A stretch of DNA of 64,000 nt, taken from assembly GCA_037349315.1 (NCBI GenBank), contig JBAIAC010000059.1:9264001-9328000 (forward strand). The letters are read 5' to 3'. Shown here piece by piece: positions 20,898 through 35,010 of the stretch. A model generated the notes under the pieces. That model did no database searches. It was not told the origin of the DNA and saw only the letters and a list, made by a program, of their open reading frames with translations. Both the position numbers and the translations under genes were made by a program. The stretch is from Chelydra serpentina (lineage: Eukaryota; Chordata; Testudines; Chelydridae). Within the stretch, counting starts at the first letter, position 1; each line of letters opens with the position of its first letter.

Positions 20898-21190
20898 TGG
20901 CCCAGGTCTACACTAACCCCCCTGTCGAACTAAGATACGCAACTTCAGCTACGTTAATAACGTAGCTGAAGTCGAAGTACCTTAGTTCGAACTTACCTGT
21001 GGTCCAGACGCGGCGCGCAGGCTCCCCCGTCGACTCCGCCTACTCCACTCGTCGAGCTGGATTACCAGCGTCGACGAGGGAGCACTTCCTGGTTCGATTT
21101 ATCACGTCTTGACAAGACGCGATAAATCGAACCCAGAACATCGATCCCGCGCCTCCGACGCGATGGGTAAGTATAGACATACCCTTGCAC
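20898..21190. mobile_element. MITE with terminal inverted repeats and internal palindrome
   Basis: Left end CCAGGTCTACACTAAC, right end AGTATAGACATACCC, which are imperfect inverted repeats typical of abundant turtle MITEs. Inside is a nearly perfect palindrome around CAGCTACGTTAATAACGTAG (about 20946-20970) and a second around CGATTTATCACGTCTTGACA...GATAAATCGA. The insertion lies at the 5' edge of the CR1. No clear target duplication was identified. Confidence 0.7.
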
Positions 21191-21249
21191 AAGGTGAAAC
21201 AGTTCAGTAGTGTTATCACAAGAGTGAGGGAATGTTGTTAAAGCTGAAG

Positions 21250-21362
21250 ACTGGCAGTCAGGACTCTTGGGTATATTCCTGGCACTCCCACAGACTTGCT
21301 GTTTGATTTGGACAAGTCATTCGTTTCTCTGTGCCTCACTTTCCTCATCTGTAAAATGCTAC
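21250..21362 (-). repeat. MIR SINE, antisense
   Basis: Contains CAGTCAGGACTCTTGGGTAT, GGACAAGTCATTCGTTTCTC and TGTGCCTCACTTTCCTCATC TGTAAAATG, the standard antisense MIR core and tail. It is an ancient amniote/mammal-wide SINE, moderately diverged. Confidence 0.85.
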
Positions 21363-22272
21363 TTTATTGAGGATTTGTGAAACCTACAGAAGTGCACTGT
21401 GTTCTACAGAAGTACAAAAATATCATTAACAGCTAAAGATTAAAATCTCGTTTAGTGTCAAGTGATGAGCCATGTCAGGATGGAGGCTTGTAGTTGAGGA
21501 CTTTAACAGTGAAAGGGAGATAAATTCCTGAACTCAAAGGTCTGCATATAATCAGACATTTTTTTAAATAGCACAGACTAATAAAAGTGCAGTAATCAAA
21601 AACTAAGGAGTGACTCTGAATGATAGAAATTGAAAAAGCAATTATCTTGGACATATTGGAAACCCTGTGTAATGGAGTTTACTTTTTCCCCTCAACAATC
21701 ATTACTGGATTAAGTATTGTGTTTAATTATATCATGGGAAATGTAGTAGTTCTAAAGATTGGATTTTCTTGTTTTGAAATCTCTGCTTTAGTTACTTTAT
21801 TAAACAAATTCATTTATCAAGCAAAAATGTAAATACATAAAGTTCATAATTTTTACATAAGGAACTAATGCATTATCTATAAACTTCAGAATGTAATATG
21901 ACAAATTACTAGTAATTAGAGACTTATTTTTGGACCTGCAACAAAATAGTTTTTTCTGTGATTTCCACCATTTAGAAAGAGAGAGAATGAAAAAATATTT
22001 TTCCAATCATCCTAATTAATTTCAAATAGGAAAACTGAATGTTAATTAACTGAATTTTGGGTTGTATGTCATATTTTTGGAATTTATCACCTGCTTTAAA
22101 GCCTTTTGCCTAAAGTGAATTCTGGATTGTTATTGGTCTTCTGGCCAAGATCATTTGCCTTATTTTCCATTTCTTTGCACTCTTTCATTAAAACCTTTTC
22201 AAAGTAGAATATAACTAAATCAGTTATGATTCCATGACCTAACGTGTCTGAAAATGATTCTGTGGTACTTAG
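21363..22272. other. Intron, AT-rich, nothing recognised
   Basis: No exon, RNA gene or transposon was recognised. The frames present are short and AT-rich. The stretch ends at the acceptor of the exon at 22273. Confidence 0.5.
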
Positions 22273-22400
22273 CTGGAGAACAGACAGTGATCCGGAGCTT
22301 TCCCATTGCATCTATTATGAAGGAGAAGAAGATTACTATACAGAACCAGCTGCAACAGAATATGCAGGAAGGACTTCAGATCACCTCAGCATCATTTCAG
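22273..22400 (+). CDS. SBF2: SBF2 exon d (GRAM domain, second part)
   Basis: 128 nt, acceptor GGTACTTAG, donor TTTCAG/GTAGAA. With one base carried from exon c it encodes [20 protein letters not shown] and [20 protein letters not shown], ending SFQ in phase 0. These are the later strands and the helix of the GRAM module. The Ala that begins it (codon split G/CT) corresponds to a Val in the human protein as I recall it, a conservative change. Confidence 0.94.
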
Positions 22401-26042
<3,642 letters not shown>

Positions 26043-26164
26043 ACGGTGGGTGAGGTAATGTTTTTTGTTGGACCAATTTCTATTGGTGAGGGAGACAAGT
26101 TCAAAAGCTTGTCTCTCTCACCAATGGAAATTGGTCCAATAAAAGATATTCTCTCACCCACCGT
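26043..26164. repeat. Foldback repeat (palindromic MITE-like)
   Basis: ACGGTGGGTGAG at 26043 pairs with CTCACCCACCGT ending at 26164. The complementarity runs inward through TTGGACCAATTTC and GGTGAGGGAGACAAG to a loop near TTCAAAAG. The downstream string TCCTGGGATCAACATGGCTA often accompanies this repeat in turtle DNA. Confidence 0.75.
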
Positions 26165-26754
26165 ATTATATTTCTAATATCCTGGGATCAACATGGCTAC
26201 AACACTGCATACAACTGCTGTCACTACGTCAATTTTTTCCTAATCTGGATCAATGCTACTATAAAACATATCACCAGAGGGAACCAGATTCTCCTATACC
26301 TAAATAGGTATTGTTTTGTCACACCATTCCTCACTTTTTTTATTTACTATTTCAGATAATGAAGTGTATCAAAAATTAATTTTTTCTTCAAAACATCACA
26401 CAAGCCAAATGTTTCCTATTTATTACAGGAAAGATTACAAGTAGGAAAATGAGACTAATCTTTTTCCCCCCTTTCTTTTGTTTTATTTTTAAAATACTTT
26501 TTTTCATTAATAAAATGATTGAACTGGTTGGTAAGTGTGAGTGGGACAAAATATGTGGATGTATATAAAGCTCATTCCTACTGAACTCTTAAGCTTGGCT
26601 CATTGTGTGCTCTCAAAAAGAATGAACAAAGCCTTCTAGGAAAAGGCTAAAAATACCTAATGCTCTTCACTCATCTGAGGGAGAAGGGAAAGAAATCAGA
26701 GGAAAAATGTCCTCACGTTAGTGAGAAATAACTCTCCTTGTGTGAAAATCCAGA
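26165..26754. other. Intron, nothing further recognised
   Basis: The first 45 bp may belong to the foldback repeat. The remainder is AT-rich with no coding signal up to the DIRS terminal repeat. Confidence 0.45.
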
Positions 26755-27588
26755 TTCTTCTTCGGTCCTTGTCCATATAGATTCCATTTGTGGTGCGTGT
26801 CCACTCCCTGCACTCAAGCTTGGATTCTTTGGCTAGCAGTGTCCACTGGGGTTGCACTTGCACCCTCTGTGTCCTGCTGCCTGGAGTGCATAAAAGGCAG
26901 GAAGTGTTAGTAAGTTTAGTGTTAATAGGTTAATTGTTAGCTCCCCCACCCGCAATTGTGTTTTTTTTTTAATTCCTTAGTTTGTGAGGCTTCCTCAGTA
27001 CTGGGTTCCAACCCTGATGGCTGAACTGGAGTCTCCTGGTTTTAAGAATTGCCCTTCTTGTGATGTGGTGATGCCACTTCATGATGAGGCATTTGCAGGT
27101 TGTTCAAGAAAGCAAACGGTGAGCAAGGCTTTCCTTAAACTACAGCGAAGAGTGTAAGTCGGCAGTCTCTGTAGGTCAGCACACCCTTCTCACTATGCTG
27201 TACTAGACTGGAGGCTGAGCCTGTATCTCAGACACAACAGTTAAGTCCATGGCCACATCTGTTGCCATGAGGAAGTCCTTGTGGTTGACGTTTTCTGGCA
27301 TACCTAGAGAGGTACAAACAACCGTAGAATCAGATTGAAACCAAATTTCAAAATGTCAAAATTTACCATGAACCAGAAATTCTGAATTTCAGCCAACTCA
27401 CAAGCACCTTTAAGATCTTTGGGAAGTAACCACATCTGCACCAGACCTACTCCAAGCAGAGCTACTATATTCAGCAGAGGTGCCAAAAAAGAGATACCCT
27501 TTGTCTCCTCTTTATCAGCCACTCACTGCAACAGATTCAAGGCAGCTGATTTGATGCCTTAGTCAGGAGCCATTTATAACACCTAGAG

Positions 27589-27922
27589 CAGCGGTGTCCA
27601 ATACGTTCGCCACTAGTCACATGTGGCGAACAGGCTATTGAATTGTGGCTAATGCATGAGCAATGCGTTGGTGTATTGAAGATAGCCGTACTGGAAGACA
27701 GGTTGCATGCTTTGATATACAGCTTGTTAGCGTGGCTAGGATATAGTAATTTTGTGTAGTTAGTAGTAATTTAGTAGTACCTATTAATATTTTTTTTGTA
27801 ATATTTACTTATTTTTTATATTTGAAATGTCGTTTGTAGTATGTTTTTTAATCCTTTTTTATAATGTGGAGAATAAGAAAAATTCAAAACCACAAGCATT
27901 GGATTTCTGTTGGACACTGTTG
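27589..27922. mobile_element. hAT MITE inside the third DIRS
   Basis: Perfect 8-bp target duplication ACCTAGAG (27581-27588 and 27923-27930). Terminal inverted repeats CAGCGGTGTCCAA and TTGGACACTGTTG. 334 bp, AT-rich, no coding capacity. DIRS sequence continues on both sides, so this insertion is younger than the DIRS. Confidence 0.92.
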
Positions 27923-27934
27923 ACCTAGAGGATC

Positions 27935-29250
27935 TTTTTTCACTCCTCTTCTCCTTTTGGAAACCATTTACTTTATTTTCTCAACACCACAGACCGTTGG
28001 CTCTTAGAGATCATCACGGTGGCATATTCCATACAATTTCAGACCCTTCCTACCCCCCCATCTCCCTTGCCCATCCCTTTCCATGGATCCCTTCCACGAG
28101 AGACTATTACAGCTACAGGTGGAATCACTTCTAAGTCTTGAAGCAGTGGAAGAAATGCCTGTAGAATGCAGAGGGAATGGGGTTTACTCCCATTATTTTC
28201 TAAGAAAAAGGGAGGCTAGTGCCCAATTCTGGATTTAGAGCAAGCTATTTAGCTGTCCCAAGTTCAGGATGGTAACACTAGCCTCTATAATCCCCTGCTT
28301 AGATCCCCAGGAGTGGTTTGCAGCTCTCAGCCTCCAAGTTCCCTACTTTAACATAACAATCCATCGAGCTCATTAGAATTACCTGAGATTCCAAGTGAGA
28401 AATTCCTATTATCGATAGAGTTCTTCCATTCAGACTACCAGCAGCAACAAGGGCATTCACCAAATGCTTGGCACTGGTGGTGGCTCACCTGAGAAAGCAA
28501 GGAATCCAGGTGTACCATACCTCAACAATTGGTTTATTCTGGAGAAATCACACAGCATGTGACCAGCTCCAATCATCAAAAACTTCAGCTTTTAACTGCC
28601 CGAGGTCTCAAAGTCAACATATAAAAGTCAGTATTAGTACCAACCCAGAGAATACAATTCATAGTCTACAGTAGCAAAGGTTTATCTGCCTCAAGACAGA
28701 TTCAGCACCATCATGGATCTCATTAACCATTTACAGGCTCATCCTCAAACTTCAGGACAAGCATATCTCAGACTTCTAGATCACATGGCCTCCTGCACTC
28801 ACATAACATAGTATGCCAGACTTCACCTAAGTCACATGGTTGAAATCTTTGTATCTTCCCAGAAGATATTAAAGGTGCGGGTCCCACAGAAGTCCTATTG
28901 TCATTAAACTGGTAGAAGAACTATCCTTTTCCCCACCGTTGTCTTCTAAGACACTAGTGACAAATGATTCCACACTCAAGTTGGGACTTCACCTGGACCA
29001 TCTCCAGGCCCTAGACCTTTGGACTCTTGAGCACAGGTGCCAAGGAAGCCTGCAGCCGTGATGATCATGCTGGTACTGGCTTGGCCAACATAGTTCTGGT
29101 TCTCAGGCCTGATTAATCTATCCAGTACCCTTCCCTCTTCCAGACATAATCTCCCAGAACGACAGGTAGATCCTCCATCCAGACTCTGATTCATTACATT
29201 TGACAGCCTAGATGAAGGCTAGCAAACCAGCATTGAGAGGAGTTGCTCTG
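27935..29250 (+). pseudogene. DIRS RT-RNase H relic (third copy)
   Basis: Broken text of the polymerase region: a segment like LLQLQVESLLSLEAVEEMP near 28105-28160, AALSLQVPYFNITIH near 28320-28365, and a fragment 28468-28560 (MALVVAHLRKQGIQVYHTST) covering the area before the active site. The catalytic YLDD box is not intact (near 28515-28540). RNase H remnants follow to about 29200, with weak similarity. Confidence 0.6.
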
Positions 29251-29264
29251 CAGAGGTCCAAAGT

Positions 29265-30110
29265 ATGTTAATCCACAGTAGAAAAGACTCTACTAGACTT
29301 ACATATTTGGCAAAGTGGAAAAGATTTGCTATTTGGACCCAGCAACATCAGTTTGCTCCCTTAGACACTGAGATACCTGCTATTTTGAGTTACCTTTTCT
29401 TGCTGGAAAATGCAGGACTGTTTATAAGCTCTTTAAGACTATGCTGAGTAGCCAACCATCCCTCCCATTCTGAGTCACACAGCATTCTCCCAGCCGACAG
29501 TAGCTAGATTCCTTAAGGGCCATATGCACCTGTTTCCCCCAGTTAAGGAGCCTTCCCCTGCTTGAGATCTCTAAGATAGTCCTAGTGGGATTGATTGCCC
29601 ACCCTTTTGAGTCTCTAGCTATGTGCTCACTTTATCGTTTATCCATGAAGTTAGCCTTCCTGTGGCAGTAAGTCTGCCGAAAGGGAAGGAGAAACATAGG
29701 CACGTATTACTATTACTATGACTGGTGCACAATATACTATATTCCATAAGGATAAGGTGGCCTTTAGGCCTCACTCTAAAATCTTGCTGAAAGTAGTCTC
29801 ACACTTCTATCTAACTAACGAATACCTGATTGTCTAGTACCAGTATAGCATTGTCTTTTTTCTTATGCCCCACTCTAGCCAAGTGGAATCCATACTGTAT
29901 ATCTTGGATGTGCTTAGGGCACTATCATTCACTTTCAGGAATTCCCCAAGATTATTTGTAGTTTTCATAGGTAGGATGAAGAGCCTGGCAGTATCTGTCC
30001 CTAGGATATCTAACTGGATTTCCAGTTGCATCAGAATATACTGAGCTAGCTAGTTTAGCTCTGCCGGTTATGATTAGCTCCCACTCCACCAGGACCCTGG
30101 CAGATTCTGT
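29265..30110 (+). pseudogene. DIRS tyrosine recombinase relic (third copy)
   Basis: Starts RKDSTRLTYLAKWKRFAIWT (29271 on), matching STRQAYLAKWARFSRW of the first copy. Catalytic-domain fragments follow in shifted frames (near 29580-29660 and 29880-30100). Stops and frame changes prevent expression. Confidence 0.75.
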
Positions 30111-30307
30111 GGCTTCTTTAAGAAGTGTACCAATCTCTGCGCTCTGTAGGTGAACTATGTGGGATTGGGTTCATATATTTCCACAACATTACTCCCTTGT
30201 AGAGGCATCAAGAACTGAAAACCACTTTAGCAGATCACTTCTTCAAGTCATTATTCAAATAGACTCCAAGCACCCTTCTCTTATATGCCAGGTCACTGCC
30301 TGTGAAT

Positions 30308-30589
30308 TAGTGTTCTGCAATCTGACCCAAACCTGATCGGCCCAACTACATGTGTTGGGTCCGGGTTGGTTTGGGTGTGAAAACAACTAACCCCACTCAG
30401 ACTCAGGTCAGATTGGCTCACCTCTTCCTGCCCCATGGAGTCGGCACAGGTGGGTGCCCTGCTGGCTGCATTCCAGCTGTATGTGCTCAGCAGTGAGTGT
30501 ACTGAGAAGTTGCAGTGCCTCTCAGTCTGCAGTGCACGCAGCTCCTGTGGCATTGGCCTCACTGGCAGGAGAAGGAGAGCAGACCTCTC
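30308..30589. mobile_element. Putative second hAT-like insertion in the third DIRS
   Basis: Between the recombinase end and the 3' repeat block lies about 282 bp foreign to DIRS. It is flanked by CTGTGAAT (30300-30307) and CTGTGAGT (30590-30597), an 8-bp duplication with one mismatch. Ends TAGTGTTCTGC and GCAGACCTCTC are imperfect inverted repeats. No transposase. Confidence 0.55.
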
Positions 30590-30965
30590 CTGTGAGTCCC
30601 CAAAAGTGGAATACATACAGACAAGCACTTAAAGAAGAAGAAATGGTTACCTACATTAAATGTGGTTCTTCAGGATATGTTGTCCACAGGTATTCCATGT
30701 CCAACATCCCTCCCCACTACTGTGGAGTCCTATAACAGCTAGATTCTGTATTGGTGAAGGAAGTGAGAGACAATTTGGCCTGCTTCACCCTTTATGCCCT
30801 TGGGAGGCAAGCACTAGAACACTTCAGGCTCAGGTTTGGCCGCGGTGGACACTGCTGGCCAAAAGGATCCAAACTTGAACACATGAGGTGCATGTGCACC
30901 TGAAGTGGAACACATATGTACAATATATCTCGAAGAACCTCAGTTACTATAGGTAAGTAACCATT

Positions 30966-31329
30966 TATTTCCATTCAGAAATGTTAAATATTGAATTGAT
31001 ATAGTCAAAAAAATGTAAAAATTATTTCTAAAGCCTATATAGCTTATAGCTTTTAATATACCTTTCTTGTCACCTAGAAAAAACTCTCATAGCCTGCTTT
31101 GTCAGTTATTTGTCTCATTCTGACAAGCATATAAACATACAAAAAGAAGTGAGCGATTCATAATGTAACCTGTCTAGAGTTTGTCCAAGAATAGCATTGA
31201 TTATTCTAGTCTGAGGTGCAGTAGGGGTCCTAATAAGACACTCCTCAGACCATATTAGAACAAGTGCCTGAAGGAAAGGATATCTAGAGTCTAGTCCCAT
31301 AAGTTACTTCTCTCTGTACAAGAGGGTCG
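30966..31329. other. Intron, nothing recognised
   Basis: AT-rich sequence between the DIRS right end and the minisatellite. No feature was identified. Confidence 0.5.
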
Positions 31330-32010
31330 CACACTTCATAGCTTGTGTAGATTGAGCATTCACAAGGGGCTCCTTGCATTCCTCCATTCCAGCCCACAAG
31401 CTCCCTGTGTGCCACCCTCCCACTCCTCTCTATTTCAGGGACTTCCTGCAACTCCCCCATCCCCTCCACCATTCCAGGGACTCTGTGTGTCCCTCCCCTC
31501 ATTTACCCCTCTTCCCATACCAGGGTTCCCCATTCCCTGCCTCCATGTCAGTGTCTCTGTGTGCACCCCAATTTCCCCCAATGGCAAGGACTCCGGGTGC
31601 ATCCCATTCCCCGCTCTCACTATTCCTCCCAATAGCAGGACCCGTAGCCTCCCTCCCATCAGGGAACGTGTGTGGCCCCCATTCCACCTTCCACCCATTC
31701 CAGGATCCCCAATTTTCTCCCCATATCTCCTACCCCCAAACCTGAGTCCCCCACTGTGCACCATGCCAGGGGATCTGTCTGCCCCCAATTCCCATCTCCT
31801 CCCCCTCCATGCCAGAGGTTGTGTGTGCTACTTCCCTTCCTCCCCTATATCAGGGTCCCCAGTCTCCACCCTTCCACCCCACCCCCCGGCCAGGCCAGGC
31901 ATTGTGTGTGCCTATTACCCTCTTCCCCCTATGCCAGGGGCTCTGTGCATGCCTCTGTTCCTCCCTTTCCCCATCCCCCTTTACCCGCCCATCATTCTTT
32001 CTGTCTCTGG
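31330..32010. repeat. Degenerate C-rich minisatellite
   Basis: A motif of the form ATGCCAGGGGCTCTGTGTGC, followed by a C/T-rich run, recurs about every 40-70 bp (for example near 31434, 31470, 31541, 31581, 31762, 31808 and 31932) with many changes. The bias removes stop codons, producing long overlapping Pro/Ser/Leu-rich frames on both strands that are not genes. Confidence 0.75.
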
Positions 32011-33131
32011 GTGAGACATTCAGGATGTCATTGGGAGGATGTGCAGAGATGAGATGGAGAATTGTTATGCTGGAAAGCATAATGGGTGCCATCAACCAGG
32101 TGTTTGATCTGTAGATAATTGCAGAGGTGCTTGAAGCTGTGGCTGTGCGGATTAGATGGCAAGGGCTCCATATGTCCCCAATTTTTCTCCTTTTAGTTTT
32201 CTTCAACATTAATAGACATCTGTGCATTGATGTCTCGAGCATTTCCTGAAATTTTGAATTGATTAAAAGTTATTGCATTACAGATGGAATGCATTACACA
32301 TTAAGAAAGAAATGTTGTCAAACTGAATATAAGCTTTGTAAGGTAGACAAAAAAATGGAACTGTACTAAACTATTTTTAATGTCAAATGTGCACTTGTCC
32401 CAGTGCCTTTAGCCAAAAATTCATGCAGAAATAACTTCATTCTGTTCATATGCACACGTTTTATAAAGGCCAAATAATGGGGGAGCAGGGAGCTGACAAA
32501 CCAGAAATATTTGGGAAGAACTGAAGTAAAGGGATGATAGCAGGTGGGTGCCTGGTTTTGTATATCAAGGCCATGCCTTACTTGAATTTCACTGTAGCTT
32601 GAACTTGAGACATGGTTTTTATCTCTCCTGACTGAAATTTTTTTCTACTTTGGGGAAGTGCAACTGACAGTAATATTCTGCTGAAGAAGGCTGTTTGACA
32701 TTGATATTGAAGCACAAAGAAAACTCAGAACATTATCCGTTACTAATCTGTGACATAAGAGACAATTCTATGCACTAAAAGTTTAGACAGATGAACAAAG
32801 CCTATTAAGGTAGTTAGAGAATATGTGGTCCATTTCCTTCTGGCTGTATGGGGGATTTTTACATACATCTTCCATTATCAATAGACTATGTACCCCTTTT
32901 ATAAAATAGTTTGCAACATAACAGTTTTTCACAAATAGTTATGCTGGTAAAAGAAAGATTACCACCAATTCAATTCAGTTGAATACACAGGATAACTTTA
33001 AAGCCAGTAAAAAGGGATGCCAATCATTCCAGCTCATTTTAGCCACAAACTATGAAAACAAGAATAGGCTATGTCCAGGTTAAATTTTTGTTTCTTGTCC
33101 TTTCACAGGATTGAAACTTTTGGAAGTGTGT
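32011..33131. other. Intron, nothing recognised
   Basis: Mostly AT-rich unique-looking sequence; no exon and no named repeat was seen. Confidence 0.5.
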
Positions 33132-33853
33132 GTCACAATATCAGAGTTAATTGCATCTTTGCCCTCTCCGCCACCCATCTTCCTTGAGAGCACCCTCGTA
33201 AGGTTTCAGGCGCCCAGACATCACCTCTCTTTGTCATTGACCCATTTCTCTCTCCCTGCACATTGAGGGTTTAGGCTTTCAGTTCCTCTACACCTCACTG
33301 TGATTTCCCCAACAGATCTGACATGTCCAGCATCTGAAGTTAATCTTTCTCCAAGGGCTATAACTGTGTATACCAGTTACCACCCAGCCTGCACAAAGCA
33401 AAATACATTTATTCTTAGGGTTAAAACATTACAGAGAAAATATATTTTTTAAAAATAGAATTTCTATGCACATGCTAAAAGCGGACTAAAGGTACCCATC
33501 AGTCTAATGGGACATAGTAAGCCAAAGTCCTTTCAACTCTTCCTCAAGGGTTGGGACCCCCATTGGACAGAAGATGATGTCCGTTTGCTGAGTCAAAAGA
33601 AGACCCTGAGTTAGTTTAAACCCAGACTTTTTATACCAAAAGCTCTTTTGTTGTCTGTTGGTCTCCAGAAAACCCATTTTGAGTTTATGCATAGTCCTTC
33701 CCCTGCCCCCCTCTCGCAGATGGTACCTCTGTGGAGGTGTTCACAGCCTGAGTGATTCACCTTAATCACACTCCACTGTCTTTGGTTCCTGGAGGGACTG
33801 TGGTAGCCCTGCTCCTAAGAGTTGCATACAATCCCTGGCCACAGTGATACATA
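33132..33853 (-). mobile_element. Candidate solo LTR, minus strand
   Basis: Read on the minus strand it begins TGTATCACTGTGGCCAGG and ends ATATTGTGACA, the TG...CA form of an LTR. In that direction a TATA box (GGTATAAAAAG, 33627-33637) is followed about 215 nt later by a polyadenylation signal AATAAA (33408-33413), in the right order. A clean target duplication was not found and no internal retroviral gene lies next to it. It may be an old endogenous retroelement LTR; the family is unknown. Confidence 0.5.
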
Positions 33854-34199
33854 AACCATGCATAGACTTAACACAGTATGGTCTCAAAATATATTTCACG
33901 CAATTTCAATATTTGTGTTCTGTGCGACAACAGGGTACATTATTCTTCTGGGCAAGGCTTAAATTGTTTTGGTGATGTGGGTGGAGAAGGGTTGGGCTGG
34001 TCTCCTGACCTTGAGATGGACTGTGGAGCTTACTGCCAAAGGAAGTTGAGGCCAAGAACGTATAAAGAGTCAAAAATGGGTTGGACATTTATATGGATAA
34101 CAAGATATCTAGAATGATCATAATTAATTATACATTTTGTGGAAGAGATATTAAACTTGATGTCTCATGCTAACCTTTAGAGATCAGTTATATTTAATG

Positions 34200-34345
34200 T
34201 GGGATGCAGATTATCCAGTATCTGCCTACTGTGGGGTTCTTATACCTTCCTCTGAAGCATCTGGTGCTGGCTGCTTTTGGAGACAGGATACTAAACTAGA
34301 TACTGATTTAGTGAGGTAATTTCTATATTTCTGTGGTGGGTGGAA
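34200..34345 (+). mobile_element. CR1 LINE 3' fragment
   Basis: Contains ATCTGCCTACTGTGGGGTTC, CTTCCTCTGAAGCATCTGGT, then GACAGGATACTAAACTAGAT, a diverged CR1 3' untranslated end. Only the tail is present. Confidence 0.75.
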
Positions 34346-34811
34346 TGTGGAATGTTCATCATTCCAACTTCTTTGGACCCTGGAGTTTAGATCCACAGGA
34401 GTAACTGAAGATCCTGCGTCAACTTTCCCAGTACAGAAGATTATGTTGAAGTACTAGCTTTGGAAATATATGGGCTCATCTTTGCCTTAGGTTTAAATAG
34501 AACTGTTACATCATGGATAATATTTGCATGCCACTGGGATGCTGGTGACAGTTTTAGGGTGTTGCTGTTTCACATATGCTCCCTTCCATCAGTTCCAGGA
34601 TATTGTAGCCTTTATCTTAAATCACTTTAATAAAATTTGTAGCCTGTTGGCTATAATTTGTATACATTGATATCAGTTCTCATTAGTCCCTGCCATGAGC
34701 AGTTGCTGGATTTGGTAAATGTATTGTTTTGCTCAAAATGAAGCATCTCAGTCTACTTTATATAACTAGTGAATTTCTAAATACTAAACTAGAAAAGTAT
34801 TTTAACTTCAG

Positions 34812-35010
34812 TTTCAGATGACAGTGAATTGCACACGAGTGGTACTTTGAAAGCCTCAGAAAAGTCAACAATGGAGCAGTTAGTAGAGAGAGCCTGTTTT
34901 AGAGACTATCAGCGTTTGGGACTGGGGACCATCAGCAGTAGCTCTTCTCGCTCCAAAACAGAATACTTCCGAATAACTGCATTGAACAGGATGTATTCAC
35001 TTTGTAGAAG
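34812..35010 (+). CDS. SBF2: SBF2 exon g (start of myotubularin-like domain)
   Basis: 199 nt, acceptor AACTTCAG, donor AGAAG/GTGAGT. It encodes [40 protein letters not shown] and the Ser-rich [15 protein letters not shown], ending at RMYSLCR plus two bases. A nearby TTTCAG at 34812-34817 could act as an alternative acceptor, but using it would delete two codons (V/S) while keeping the frame. The block [15 protein letters not shown] is a recognised myotubularin-family strand. Confidence 0.95.

Larger units (their letters stand above)
26755..30965 (+). mobile_element. Third DIRS retrotransposon, decayed, with hAT insertions
   Basis: Left end (26755-26920, TTCTTCTTCGGTCCTTGTCC...) and right end (about 30790-30965, ending ...TCGAAGAACCTCAGTTACTA) are inverted copies: AAGCTTGGATTCTTTGGCTA pairs with the GGCCAAAAGGATCCAAACTT region. 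Between them are gag remnants (27000-27580), RT/RNase H remnants (27935-29200), recombinase remnants (29265-30110) and the 3' repeat block (30600-30965). Two hAT-like elements interrupt it. All frames are broken. Orientation is the same as SBF2. Confidence 0.8.

Noticed and set aside
31343..32052. Overlapping Pro/Ser/Leu-rich frames of 100-220 codons
   Set aside because: Produced by the C-rich minisatellite; frames overlap in several phases and have no domain.
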